DNA from: Polaribacter reichenbachii | GTDB taxonomy: Bacteria; Bacteroidota; Bacteroidia; Flavobacteriales; Flavobacteriaceae | Direction: 5' to 3' | NCBI RefSeq assembly: GCF_001975665.1 | Contig: NZ_CP019419.1 | Location: 2,170,001 to 2,234,000 of the forward strand | DNA length: 64,000 nucleotides | Part shown: one piece after another, positions 1 to 8,700 of the stretch | Numbering within the stretch: position 1 is the stretch's first letter | Layout of the letters: every line of letters starts with the position of its first letter | Position numbers and translations under genes: made by a program | Notes under the pieces: model-generated | Told to the model about the DNA's origin: nothing | The model's input: only the letters and a program-made list of their open reading frames with translations | Databases searched by the model: none

Positions 1-1
1 A

Positions 2-979
2 CAATTAGGAGTAGAAAGTAGTGTATTAGATTTAAAGAAAATAGAAAATGATATTTCTTTATTTGTAGTAAATGGTTATTTAAATATCTTATTTGCAAAA
101 GAAAACTTAGCAGCAGCAAAAGTACAATACGAAATTAGTAAAACTCAAATAGAAGCAGCAGAAGCTCGTTTTAAATCTGGTGTTATACCCAAAGGAGATT
201 TATTAAACACGCAATCTACAGCAGCAACTAATTTACAAGCAGTTATTAGTCAAGAAAACGCTTTAGATTTAGCATTACTTAATTTAGCACAATTATTACA
301 AGAACCTACAGAAGGCTTTGATGTTATGCCTGTAGATGTTGGTACACCTTCTGCAAATTTATTCTATAAAAATTCTAATGTAATTTATTCTAAATCTTTA
401 GATAGAATGCCAGAAATTGAAAGAGCGAAATTGGCTATAGATAATGCAGATTTGAATATAGAAATAGCTAAAGGAGCTTTTTTACCATCAGCATCTTTAT
501 TTGGAGGTATGGGAACAGGTTATAGTCATAGATTTAATGAAATTTTTACGAATGATTATTTCTTTAAACAATTGAATGATAATTTAGGTTACAATATTGG
601 GGTCTCAGTAAGTGTACCTATTTTTAATCGTTTTCAAACAAAAAATAATGTTGCTAAAACTGTTATAAATAAACAACTTTCAGAAACACAATTAGAAAGT
701 GAAAAATTAAGCTTAAAACAAACTATAGAGCAATCTTTTTTAGATGTAAAAACGGCTTTAAAAAGTTATGAAGCAGCTAAAATTTCTTTAGAAGCACAAG
801 AAGAAGCTTTTAAAAATGCACAAGAGCGTTATAATTTTGGTGCCATGACCCAATTCGATTTCGATCAGGTAAGAACTCGTTTGGTAAATGCACAAGCTAC
901 TTTAATTCGTTCTAAATACGATTATGTTTTTAAAACAAAAGTTTTACAGTTTTATGCTGGCGATTTAGTTTTAGAATAA
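2..979 (+). CDS. TolC-family outer membrane efflux protein, 5' truncated by window edge
   Basis: The frame is open from base 2, so the gene begins before the window; about 325 residues are visible. The alternating Ala/Gln/Glu/Lys-rich helices (for example the stretch around AAEARFKSGVIPKGDLL) and a second half-repeat with GAMTQFDFDQVRTRLVNAQ are typical of TolC/OEP proteins, which form a trimeric outer-membrane channel and periplasmic tunnel for tripartite efflux or type I secretion. The NxGVSVSVPIFNRFQ segment is the usual beta-strand region of the second repeat. The periplasmic adaptor and inner-membrane pump should lie upstream, outside the window. A strong terminator follows at once, so this is the last gene of its operon. 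The substrate cannot be told. Confidence 0.9.
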   Translation, partial: QLGVESSVLDLKKIENDISLFVVNGYLNILFAKENLAAAKVQYEISKTQIEAAEARFKSGVIPKGDLLNTQSTAATNLQAVISQENALDLALLNLAQLLQEPTEGFDVMPVDVGTPSANLFYKNSNVIYSKSLDRMPEIERAKLAIDNADLNIEIAKGAFLPSASLFGGMGTGYSHRFNEIFTNDYFFKQLNDNLGYNIGVSVSVPIFNRFQTKNNVAKTVINKQLSETQLESEKLSLKQTIEQSFLDVKTALKSYEAAKISLEAQEEAFKNAQERYNFGAMTQFDFDQVRTRLVNAQATLIRSKYDYVFKTKVLQFYAGDLVLE

Positions 980-1000
980 TAACAAAATAAATACAATTAG

Positions 1001-1033
1001 AAACCTCACTATTTTTAGTGAGGTTTTCTTTTT
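1001..1033 (+). terminator. Rho-independent terminator after TolC-like gene
   Basis: An 11-bp perfect stem (1001-1011 with 1016-1026) with a TTTT loop is followed by a T-rich tail. It ends the efflux operon 21 bp after the stop codon. The tail runs into the promoter of tsaB. Confidence 0.9.
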
Positions 1034-1037
1034 GAAG

Positions 1038-1045
1038 TATATTTG
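1038..1045 (+). promoter_or_regulatory. Bacteroidota -7 element for tsaB
   Basis: TATATTTG matches the TAnnTTTG consensus. It lies 15 nt before the TTG start of tsaB, so the leader would be about 10 nt. No clear TTTG -33 box is seen; the region there is the T tail of the preceding terminator. Confidence 0.55.
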
Positions 1046-1060
1046 CAATAAAAATAGATT

Positions 1061-1747
1061 TTGAGTATTATCCTTAACATAGAAACAGCTACAAAAAACT
1101 GTTCAGTAAGCATTGCTAATAAAGGTGAAATTTTAGCCTTAAGAGAATTGAATAATGGTAATTATTCTCACGCAGAAGTGTTACATCCTTTTATAGTTGA
1201 TATTTTAAAAGAAGCTAATTTATCAAACAAAGAAATAGATGCAGTTGCTGTAAGTAAAGGTCCAGGTTCTTATACAGGTTTAAGAATTGGTGTTTCTGCA
1301 GCAAAAGGATTATGTTTTGCTTTCGATAAACCCTTAATTTCTATTGACACTCTAACGTCTTTATCGCACGCAATTTCTATTGATAATGGTATTATTATAC
1401 CAATGATAGATGCAAGAAGAATGGAAGTTTACGCCGCTGTTTACAACCAAGATCATCAGCAAATAAGAGAAATTAAAGCAGAAATTATAGATAAAAACTC
1501 TTTTTCTGATTATTTAGAAGAACATAAAGTTTATTTTTTAGGTGATGGAGCCCAGAAATGTAAAACAATAATTAATCATAAAAATGCTGTTTTTGTAGAT
1601 GATAAATTTCCATCAGCAAAAGAAATGGCAATTTTGTCTTTTAATAAATACAGAAAAAGCGACATTGAAAATGTCGCTTATTTTGAGCCTTTTTATTTAA
1701 AAGATTTTGTTGTAATTCCAGAAAAGAAAAAGAAACCTACTTTTTAG
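1061..1747 (+). CDS. tsaB: tRNA threonylcarbamoyladenosine biosynthesis protein TsaB
   Basis: TsaB is the inactive ASKHA-fold partner of TsaD; with TsaE it forms the complex that makes t6A37 in ANN-decoding tRNAs. The N-terminal ILNIETATKNCSVS, HAEVLHP and the signature SKGPGSYTGLRIGVSAAKGL (about residues 65-84) identify it. At 228 residues it has the usual length. The start is TTG (MSIILNIET), because no ATG precedes the conserved first beta strand and a -7 element sits 15 nt upstream. It has its own promoter and converges with the MscS gene, with only 2 bp between the stop codons. Confidence 0.95.
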   Translation: MSIILNIETATKNCSVSIANKGEILALRELNNGNYSHAEVLHPFIVDILKEANLSNKEIDAVAVSKGPGSYTGLRIGVSAAKGLCFAFDKPLISIDTLTSLSHAISIDNGIIIPMIDARRMEVYAAVYNQDHQQIREIKAEIIDKNSFSDYLEEHKVYFLGDGAQKCKTIINHKNAVFVDDKFPSAKEMAILSFNKYRKSDIENVAYFEPFYLKDFVVIPEKKKKPTF

Positions 1748-1749
1748 TT

Positions 1750-2559
1750 TTATTCTTCTGATTTGTTAATGTTAACTCTATGTGGATAAGGAATTTCTAT
1801 TCCAGCTTTGTCTAAAGCTATTTTTACACTCTCAGTAACATCAAAATAAACATCCCAATAATCGTCTGATGTAGACCAAGGTCTAACGGCAAAGTTTACA
1901 GAACTGTCTGCCAATTCAGACACATTTACTGTAGGTGCTGGTTCTTTTAATACTTTAGGATGAGATGTTAATACATTCATTAAAACCTCTTTGGTTTTTT
2001 TAATATCAGCATCATAAGAAACACCAATAACTAAATCTACACGTCTTGTACCTTCTGTTGTATAATTAACTATGTTACCATTAGACAAGGCACCATTAGG
2101 TATAATAATTTCTTTATTAGAAAGACCTTTTAACTTGGTTGTAAAAATTTCGATTTCTTTAACTACACCAATTTCTCCTTGAGTTTCTACTAAGTCTCCG
2201 ATTTTAAAAGGTTTAAAAATCATAATTAAAACTCCACCAGCAAAATTAGCTAAAGAACCTTGTAAGGCTAAACCTACAGCTAAACCAGCCGCTGCAATTA
2301 TAGCTGCAAACGAAGTTGTTTCTACACCCAATTTAGAGATTACAACAATAAAAAGTAAAATTTTTAAAGCCCAACCTGCTAAATTTCCTAAAAATTTTTG
2401 AAGCGTTACATCTACACCTCCTTTACCCATTAATTTTCTTGCAGAACTAACAACAATCTTAATAGCAAATAAACCAACTATTAATATTACTAAAGCTGTA
2501 AGTACTTTTGGTGCATATTCAACGAATATGTCTTGAAACTTTTCAATGTATTCTTCCAT
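1750..2559 (-). CDS. Small-conductance mechanosensitive channel, MscS family
   Basis: This inner-membrane channel releases solutes on hypo-osmotic shock. It has three membrane segments (about residues 18-38, 60-77 and 82-115). The third is the pore helix, with the Ala/Gly pattern AAGLAVGLALQGSLANFAGG, followed by KPFKIGD, the start of the MscS beta domain. The C-terminal alpha/beta cage domain ends in IEIPYPHR, a hallmark of the family. At 269 residues it is close to E. coli MscS (286), the minimal type without extra N-terminal domains. It appears to be a single-gene unit. Confidence 0.95.
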   Translation of the reverse strand: MEEYIEKFQDIFVEYAPKVLTALVILIVGLFAIKIVVSSARKLMGKGGVDVTLQKFLGNLAGWALKILLFIVVISKLGVETTSFAAIIAAAGLAVGLALQGSLANFAGGVLIMIFKPFKIGDLVETQGEIGVVKEIEIFTTKLKGLSNKEIIIPNGALSNGNIVNYTTEGTRRVDLVIGVSYDADIKKTKEVLMNVLTSHPKVLKEPAPTVNVSELADSSVNFAVRPWSTSDDYWDVYFDVTESVKIALDKAGIEIPYPHRVNINKSEE

Positions 2560-2625
2560 TTTTTTGTTTTTATATAGTTTTTGAATGGCTAAAATAAAGG
2601 TATTCTAGTAAATGTGCATAGTAAA

Positions 2626-2982
2626 TTAAGACGATAGTAAAGATATAATCGTTGAAATAGCAGGTATAGACTGTATATACAAAATTCGAATTTTCTTAGT
2701 CGAATAAGCACCATAAATACCTGCAATAAAAATACAGCAACAAAAGAACATTGCAACATCAATTTTCACTGCAATTACAGACCAAATTAAACCTGCTGCT
2801 AAAAAACCGTTATATAAACCTTGGTTGGCAGCCATAACTTTTGTGTCTTCTGCAAATTGTTTGGTTTTAAGTCCAAATGTTCTTATTCCCTTTTTGGTTG
2901 TCCATAATGCCATTTCTAAGTATACAATATAACAATGTATTAAGGCAACAAGCAATATTAAAAATATTTGTAGATAATTCAT
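2626..2982 (-). CDS. DUF1304 family integral membrane protein
   Basis: A 118-residue protein with four predicted membrane helices and the family pattern HCYIVYLEMALW near the N terminus, then FAEDTKVMAANQGLYNGFLAAGLIW. This matches DUF1304, a small membrane family of unknown function. A CCC run lies in the third helix (FFCCCIFIAGIYGAYS). It lies 66 bp upstream of the MscS gene on the same strand, so the two could be co-transcribed. No role can be assigned. Confidence 0.85.
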   Translation of the reverse strand: MNYLQIFLILLVALIHCYIVYLEMALWTTKKGIRTFGLKTKQFAEDTKVMAANQGLYNGFLAAGLIWSVIAVKIDVAMFFCCCIFIAGIYGAYSTKKIRILYIQSIPAISTIISLLSS

Positions 2983-3219
2983 TTTTTAATTGTTTATAAA
3001 AGTTACTCAATATACTACTAATTATTTTTACTATTTTTTATTTAGATAAAATACCCTGATTATCTTTTGAATTTTAAATACTTACTATTCTTTAAGGAAA
3101 CGATATCTTTTTTCAAAATTTAATAGCGTTTACTACTTTTTGTCTATAGAATTGTGTTTTTGAACGTTTCTAATGTTAAATTAATGTTACCAAAAAGTGT
3201 TTATAATGTAAAAATTACG

Positions 3220-3227
3220 TATATTTG
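3220..3227 (+). promoter_or_regulatory. Bacteroidota -7 element for the MORN-like protein gene
   Basis: TATATTTG lies 33 nt before the ATG at 3260. The -33 box is not clear. Confidence 0.5.
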
Positions 3228-3259
3228 TAAAGTTAATGTTAATTAAAACTATATATATC

Positions 3260-3610
3260 ATGAAAAAAATAATAACAATCTGTTTGCTTTGTATGGCAAC
3301 AATCGGATTTTCCCAAAAAATAAAGCCAACTTATAAAGTTGAAGGTGATTTAGTAAAAGCTACTTATTATTACGATAATGGAGACATCAAGACTCAAGGT
3401 TTTTTTAAAGACAGTAAATTATCTGGCGAGTGGACAAAGTATAATAAAGAAGGTGTTAAAGTAGGGTTAGCTTACTATAAAGAAGGCAAAAAGGTAGGGA
3501 AGTGGTTTATCTGGTCTAAAGACTATTTAAAAGAAATTAACTATGTTGATAATTCAATAGCTTCAGTTAATACTTGGAAAACGGATTCAAAAATGGCTCT
3601 TAACAATTAA
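3260..3610 (+). CDS. Small exported MORN-repeat (YwqK-like) protein
   Basis: This is a 116-residue protein with a signal peptide (MKKIITICLLCMATIGFSQ). After it come two MORN-like units: YYYDNGDIKTQGFFKDSKLSGEW and YNKEGVKVGLAYYKEGKKVGKW. Such short exported proteins are common in Flavobacteriia and are often annotated as toxin-antitoxin YwqK-like, without evidence of that role. The ATG at 3260 is preferred over an in-frame TTG at 3236, because it starts the signal peptide and leaves room for the promoter. It is transcribed alone, ending at a strong hairpin. Confidence 0.85.
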   Translation: MKKIITICLLCMATIGFSQKIKPTYKVEGDLVKATYYYDNGDIKTQGFFKDSKLSGEWTKYNKEGVKVGLAYYKEGKKVGKWFIWSKDYLKEINYVDNSIASVNTWKTDSKMALNN

Positions 3611-3638
3611 ATACTTTACTTATGTTTAGTTACTAATA

Positions 3639-3673
3639 ACTCATTAGAAGAAAGATTCTAATGGGTTTTTTTA
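3639..3673 (+). terminator. Rho-independent terminator after MORN-like gene
   Basis: An 11-bp stem (3639-3649 with 3656-3666, one T-G pair) is followed by a run of eight T. Confidence 0.85.
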
Positions 3674-3729
3674 TGGATTATAATTAATTTCTCTTAAAGT
3701 TTTTGATACGTTTATAATTTTATTTAGTT

Positions 3730-3918
3730 TTCTCTTAATTCTCTTAATTCTCTTAATTCTCTTAATTCTCTTAATTCTCTTAATTCTCTTAATTCTCTTA
3801 ATTCTCTTAATTCTCTTAATTCTCTTAATTCTCTTAATTCTCTTAATTCTCTTAATTCTCTTAATTCTCTTAATTCTCTTAATTCTCTTAATTCTCTTAA
3901 TTCTCTTAATTCTCTTAA
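3730..3918. repeat. 9-bp tandem repeat, 21 perfect copies
   Basis: The unit TTCTCTTAA is repeated 21 times with no mismatch over 189 bp. A single diverged copy lies just upstream (near 3688-3697), and a partial copy grading into TTCTTTTT follows. The array lies in the 564-bp gene-free stretch between the convergent MORN-like gene and tonB. The unit length is a multiple of three, so copy changes keep frame. Some frames are open through the array on both strands, but I found no ATG-started ORF entering it, so it is probably non-coding. It is likely to vary in length between strains. Confidence 0.97.
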
Positions 3919-4117
3919 TTCTTTTTGGTTAACATTAGTAATAAGATAACAGTTCGTTTTTCTTTTTTTATAGCTAATACAATACCTTTAGTTTGTCTAT
4001 TTGTGGTAAGTAAACCTCTTAATTACTAAAATAGACTTGGTTTTTGAAAGGTTTTAGAATTTATTATAATACTTAACATATAAGGAATCTTTCTTGGTTT
4101 AGTAAGAATAGGACACA

Positions 4118-4146
4118 AAAAAACGTCTAGAAAATTCTAGACGTTT
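4118..4146 (-). terminator. Bidirectional hairpin terminator after tonB
   Basis: A near-perfect palindrome (AAAACGTCTAGAA, then its complement) with T runs on both strands lies 28 bp beyond the tonB stop codon. It ends the long leftward maeB-to-tonB block. Confidence 0.85.
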
Positions 4147-4174
4147 TTATATATTTTAAAAAAGCTTACTATTA

Positions 4175-4894
4175 TTACTCTACAATTAAAGTAAAAGGAA
4201 TACTATATTTTACACCTACTGGCTTACCTCTTTGTCTTCCTGGTGTCATTTTAGGTAATTGATTCATTACACTAACAACTTCGCTTTTAATTTTTGGGTG
4301 TGGTGCTCTTGCTTGAATGTTAACAATGTTACCACTTTTATCAATTTTAAATGCAATAAATACTCTTTTTCTACCTGGAGAAAGCCCTAATTCATTAGGT
4401 AAATCTGCATCAAATTTTCTAGAGAAGTGTTTTTGTACTTTTTGACTGAAACATTTTTTTAATTCATCTTTACTTCCTTTACAACCAGGAAATACAGGTA
4501 CATCTTCGATAATCATAAAACTAACGTCTTCAATTACTTCTTCTACCTCTTCTACTTCTTCAATTTCTTCTACTTCTACAGCTTCAGTTTCATCAGTTTC
4601 AGTAGATTCTATTACAGTTTCTTCAATTTCCTTTTCATCTTCAACAATCTCTATTTTTTCTGGAGTTGGTGGTGGTGGAGTTTTAGGTTTAACTGGTTCT
4701 ACTCTTTCAGTAATAGGAATTTCTTCTTCCATTTCTGCGTTCATACTTACAACCTCTAAATCACCATAGGTTTTGTCATATGTTTTTTGTTCAATTGCTG
4801 CATAAGTTACAAACAAAGCTAATACAAGCCCAATCTGCATAAATATTTTGCTGAAATTTTCTAAATTCGATTTAGGATTTTTCTTAATTTCCAT
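4175..4894 (-). CDS. tonB: Energy transducer TonB
   Basis: TonB couples the proton motive force (through ExbBD) to TonB-dependent receptors in the outer membrane. One membrane segment (about residues 15-35) is followed by a periplasmic Pro-rich stretch (KPKTPPPPTPEK) and an unusually acidic Glu/Val run (EEIEEVEEVEEVIED). The C-terminal TonB domain begins at VPVFPGC (about residue 133), the flavobacterial hallmark, and ends in YSIPFTLIVE. It has 239 residues. It lies 65 bp downstream of vanZ in the block headed by maeB, and may also have its own promoter. A likely client, a TonB-dependent receptor, lies at 40.6 kb. Confidence 0.93.
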   Translation of the reverse strand: MEIKKNPKSNLENFSKIFMQIGLVLALFVTYAAIEQKTYDKTYGDLEVVSMNAEMEEEIPITERVEPVKPKTPPPPTPEKIEIVEDEKEIEETVIESTETDETEAVEVEEIEEVEEVEEVIEDVSFMIIEDVPVFPGCKGSKDELKKCFSQKVQKHFSRKFDADLPNELGLSPGRKRVFIAFKIDKSGNIVNIQARAPHPKIKSEVVSVMNQLPKMTPGRQRGKPVGVKYSIPFTLIVE

Positions 4895-4959
4895 TCTTAA
4901 AGAGTTTTTAATAGGTTGCTAATTTAATTAAATTATTGTGTTATATACAAGTCAAAACA

Positions 4960-5337
4960 TTAATTAATCCATTTTTTTTTCAAAAAAAGGTTAAATATAA
5001 TTAAAGCGAGTATTACGCCAAACGAATTTGCAAGAACATCAATAAAATCTCCTGTTCTATAAACCGTTAAACTAGCTTGTAATACCTCAATTATTATGCC
5101 AAATATTATACAGCTAATTGCTATCAAATATTTTTTCTCTGGTTTTTTGTAAAAACTAAATAACCAAGCAGCAGTTAAAGTAAAATAGGCTATACTATGA
5201 AAAGCTTTGTCTATATTTTTTATTTCTACTCCTGTACCAGAAAGTTTTATTAAACTTAAACATACAATTGCTATAGTTGTACCAATAGCAACAATGATTA
5301 AGTTATCCAGCAATAATTTCTTTATACGCTTCAGCAT
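4960..5337 (-). CDS. VanZ-like membrane protein
   Basis: A 125-residue protein with about four membrane helices. The [16 protein letters not shown] segment and the later [24 protein letters not shown] match the VanZ-like family (a conserved Glu-x-x-Gln, then R..D..D...N..G). VanZ-like proteins are of uncertain function; the founding member gives low-level teicoplanin resistance. Its start overlaps the 3' end of gcvH by 35 bp, so translation of the two is probably coupled. The gcvH-vanZ pairing is common in Flavobacteriia. Confidence 0.88.
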   Translation of the reverse strand: MLKRIKKLLLDNLIIVAIGTTIAIVCLSLIKLSGTGVEIKNIDKAFHSIAYFTLTAAWLFSFYKKPEKKYLIAISCIIFGIIIEVLQASLTVYRTGDFIDVLANSFGVILALIIFNLFLKKKWIN

Positions 5338-5683
5338 CTAGTAAGTTTTCTATTTGTGAGCTATCAGAAATATCAATTTTTATCATCCAACCTTTATCAT
5401 AAGGGTCTGTGTTTACCAATTCTGGCTCATCTTCTAAAGTTTCATTAAACTCAATAACTTCTCCAGTTAAAGGCATAAATAAATCAGAAACTGTTTTTAC
5501 AGCTTCTACAGATCCAAAAACTTCTCCTTCATCTACAGTATCATCTAAAGTATCTACATCTACATAAACAATATCTCCTAATTCACCTTGTGCAAAATCT
5601 GTAATACCTACGGTTGCAATATTATCCTCAATTTTAATCCACTCGTGGTCTTTTGTGTATTTTAATTCTGATGGAATGTTCAT
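5303..5683 (-). CDS. gcvH: Glycine cleavage system H protein
   Basis: GcvH carries the lipoyl arm that shuttles the aminomethyl group between the P, T and L proteins. It has 126 residues, the normal length, with the lipoylation site in [13 protein letters not shown]; the modified Lys is residue 63. TKDHEWIK near the N terminus and the Asp/Glu-rich surface are typical. It lies 31 bp downstream of sprA on the same strand and overlaps vanZ. The P, T and L proteins are not in the window. Confidence 0.97.
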   Translation of the reverse strand: MNIPSELKYTKDHEWIKIEDNIATVGITDFAQGELGDIVYVDVDTLDDTVDEGEVFGSVEAVKTVSDLFMPLTGEVIEFNETLEDEPELVNTDPYDKGWMIKIDISDSSQIENLLDAEAYKEIIAG

Positions 5684-5714
5684 TTGTAATTTTATTTTAT
5701 GATTTGAATTTATT

Positions 5715-8700
5715 TTAATTTCCTCCTAAATTGTAAACGATATTAAATCCACCATTAATTGCCTGTCTAGGGAAAGTGGTTGATATTGCATATCTAGATG
5801 TTTGATGGTTGTAATAAAACGATGCTGTTAAATTACTACTCAACGTATAATCTGCGGTAAATTTAATAGAAAATAATCTTTGACCACCACTAATTTGATC
5901 ATTATCTTCATCTACATACCTTATTTGTGTTAAATTATCTCTAAGAGAAACATCTGTTCTTAAATTAATATCACCTTTTAATGTTGTTTTTTTACCCGTA
6001 AAACGTGTATTCATTTTTACATCTTTAAAAACGTAGCCTAAACCAACAATGTACTCTTTACCTGCAATATCAGTTAAAGTACTGTTGTTAAAGTTCATTG
6101 TTAAAGTTCTATCTCTTTTAATTTCTCCTCTAAAAGAAAAAGAGTTTTTCATTTTCATATCAACTTTAATTAATGGCGAAAATTCATCAACCAAAGTGGC
6201 ACTTGCTATTAATTTTTCTGGCTCGTAGTTACCAGCAACATTAGTTTCTGTAAAAGCCGTATCTTCTTTATACTGTAAATTATTTGTAAAACTAGAAATT
6301 GTATACGATGATTTATATCCGTGAGAAACCACAAAAGAAGAAAAGTTCTTTTTAAACCATTTCATTTTCATAAAACCATTGTAACGTAATGTCCAATTAG
6401 GAATTGGTATATTTCTAAACAAACCTGTACTTACTTTATTCGGGCTTTTACCTGAATATGCAGCAATAAAAGCAGGTAATAAAACTTGCTGACTATTCTC
6501 TCCAAAACCATCTGGATTTACAGTTGGGTTTTCTGTTGCAAATCTGTTTGCTATTATACTTCTATAGTCTTTCATTGTTTGAAACAAAGCATCTCCGTTT
6601 GTAAATGCTGTTGAAAACATTGAGTGACTTGTACTAAAATTACCAGTTTCGAAAGTATCAATATCATAATCTATAGTACCAGTTGCAGTTCCGTTTTCTA
6701 TAACATCTAATTGTTGAGAAAGATCTTTGGTTTGTATTTTATTACCTCTTATATCAATGTTTAAATCTTTTATTGGTTGTACAGTAAAAGAATAATCTAA
6801 TTTATTGTAATGCGTTCTGCTGTATGTTTTATTATAGTAAGCACTTTCATCTATATCTGGTGTGCTAGCATCATCTGTAAGTGATCTAGGGTTAACTAGC
6901 CAACCATTTGTAAGAGCTTTGTTTCTAATATCTACTTGACTACCAAATGCAAATGCTGTTGGAGAACCACCTAAAAAGCCAATACCTTCATCATAACCTT
7001 GTAAATATTGTCCGTTGTTTTCTGTATAACTTATTTTACCTTGTTTTACTGATGTTAAAATACCCCAAGTTGTTTTTAAAATTTTCTTGCCAATAGGTAA
7101 ATTTTTCTTAGGTTTAATTCTTGCAATATTTTTTCCTTTAGCATTTTTACGTTGCGATTTGGTTAATAATAATTTTTCGAAACCAATGCTTTTGTATAAT
7201 TTCTCGAAAGAGAATGTAGTATTTATATTATGTGTATTTGCATTCTGAATTACGTTACCTATTTGTGCAGCTATAGTTTCGTCTTGTGACGATACTTGCC
7301 AATCAAAATCTGCTGTGTAAGCATAATCTGCTTTCATAAAACTTAAGAAAGGAAACTTATTTAAAGGTAATTGGTAAGTACCATTTAATTTTTGATGATA
7401 TTGGTTTGGTCTTCCTGTATTAAAGAAATCATCAAAAATTTGTAATTCTTCATCGCTTCCAAAAGTATCATAAATGTAACTATTACTTGCGTTAAAATTC
7501 ATTTGCAGCGATTTTGTTAAATCGAAACCAACTGCGTAATCCCAATCGAATAAAAATCTACGCTGTTTTAATTCTGGTTGTGCAGATAAGCCTTCTACCA
7601 AATTTCTAGATTGTTGTTCGTTGTAACTCCTATTAATTCTAGAGTTTATAGCTAATGTAGTAGGTATTGGGTTAATATTTAGGTCTTTAATAAATTTCCA
7701 ATATTTACTTTTAAATTTCTCTGAATTTTTAAAGAGTTCAATTGGTTTAGAGTTAAAGTTAAAATTGTAAGCTGCAGAAGCCATTACATTTTCGTTAATG
7801 TATTTTTCTATATTATAGTCTCTATGAAATTCTTTGTTATGAGAATAAGAAACTGCTAAATTTTCTACATCATAAAATTTAGGTTTTTTACTAGAGTTAG
7901 GGTTTCTATTCTTTTTAACATTAATAAAGCTAATGCTAGTTCTTTTTGTATAATCTCTAGAAAACTCGCTATTTGGGTTTTGTTCAATAGCGTCTGCTAA
8001 TTCTACATCTTGGTATTGAGGATCGTATTTTGGGTCTATAAAAGTTTCTCCCACACTATAGCTCATAGGTATTTGAAGTCCCCATTTTTTTGGAGTTAAA
8101 ACTTTACCTAAACTAACAGATGTAGAAACATCATACTGTTTGGTTTCGTCTAAAGTTCTTTGGCTTACTCTGTCTTCTACGTTTCCAAAACCAACTGTTT
8201 CCATACTACCTGCTAAAGAAATGTTTGCTACATCTGCAAAGTTAGCGTCTGCATTTACAATTGCAGCCCAACCTGCTTCGTTATCGAAATCAGAAGAACG
8301 TAATTCGTTAAACCAAACCTCACCAGTTCTACTTATCAAGCTTGTGTTTTTTAAACCTAAAACAATAGTTCTTAATTGTGCTAAAGTTGGGTTACCTTTT
8401 ACGGTTATTGTATAAGGTAAATCTACTTGTTCTGCAGAAACATAAGGTTCATTAATAGAGGCACCTATTGCGTCTCTTTCTAATTTTACTTTACCTAGGG
8501 CTTCTAAAAGCACATCTAAATTGTTTTCTTCTGGCCAGATATCGAGTTGGCTGTTGCCCCCAGAACTTACTGTTAAAGGAACCTCTAGTTCGTAATAATT
8601 TTCGGCTAAATCTGTTCCTAATCTTACAATACCAGAAAAACCTTCATCGCCCTCTAAATGCATAAACATTTTAAGGTTTTTAAAACGTCTTAAATCTACG

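Noticed and set aside
3730..3918. CRISPR array or coding (Glu-Leu-Arg)n repeat
   Set aside because: The 9-bp units are contiguous with no spacers, so it is not CRISPR. Open frames run through it, but none has an ATG start entering the array.
8140..8665. ORFs of 91 and 65 codons on the plus strand inside sprA
   Set aside because: They lie wholly opposite a well-supported conserved gene; their residues reflect the reverse frame, and there is no promoter or family match.
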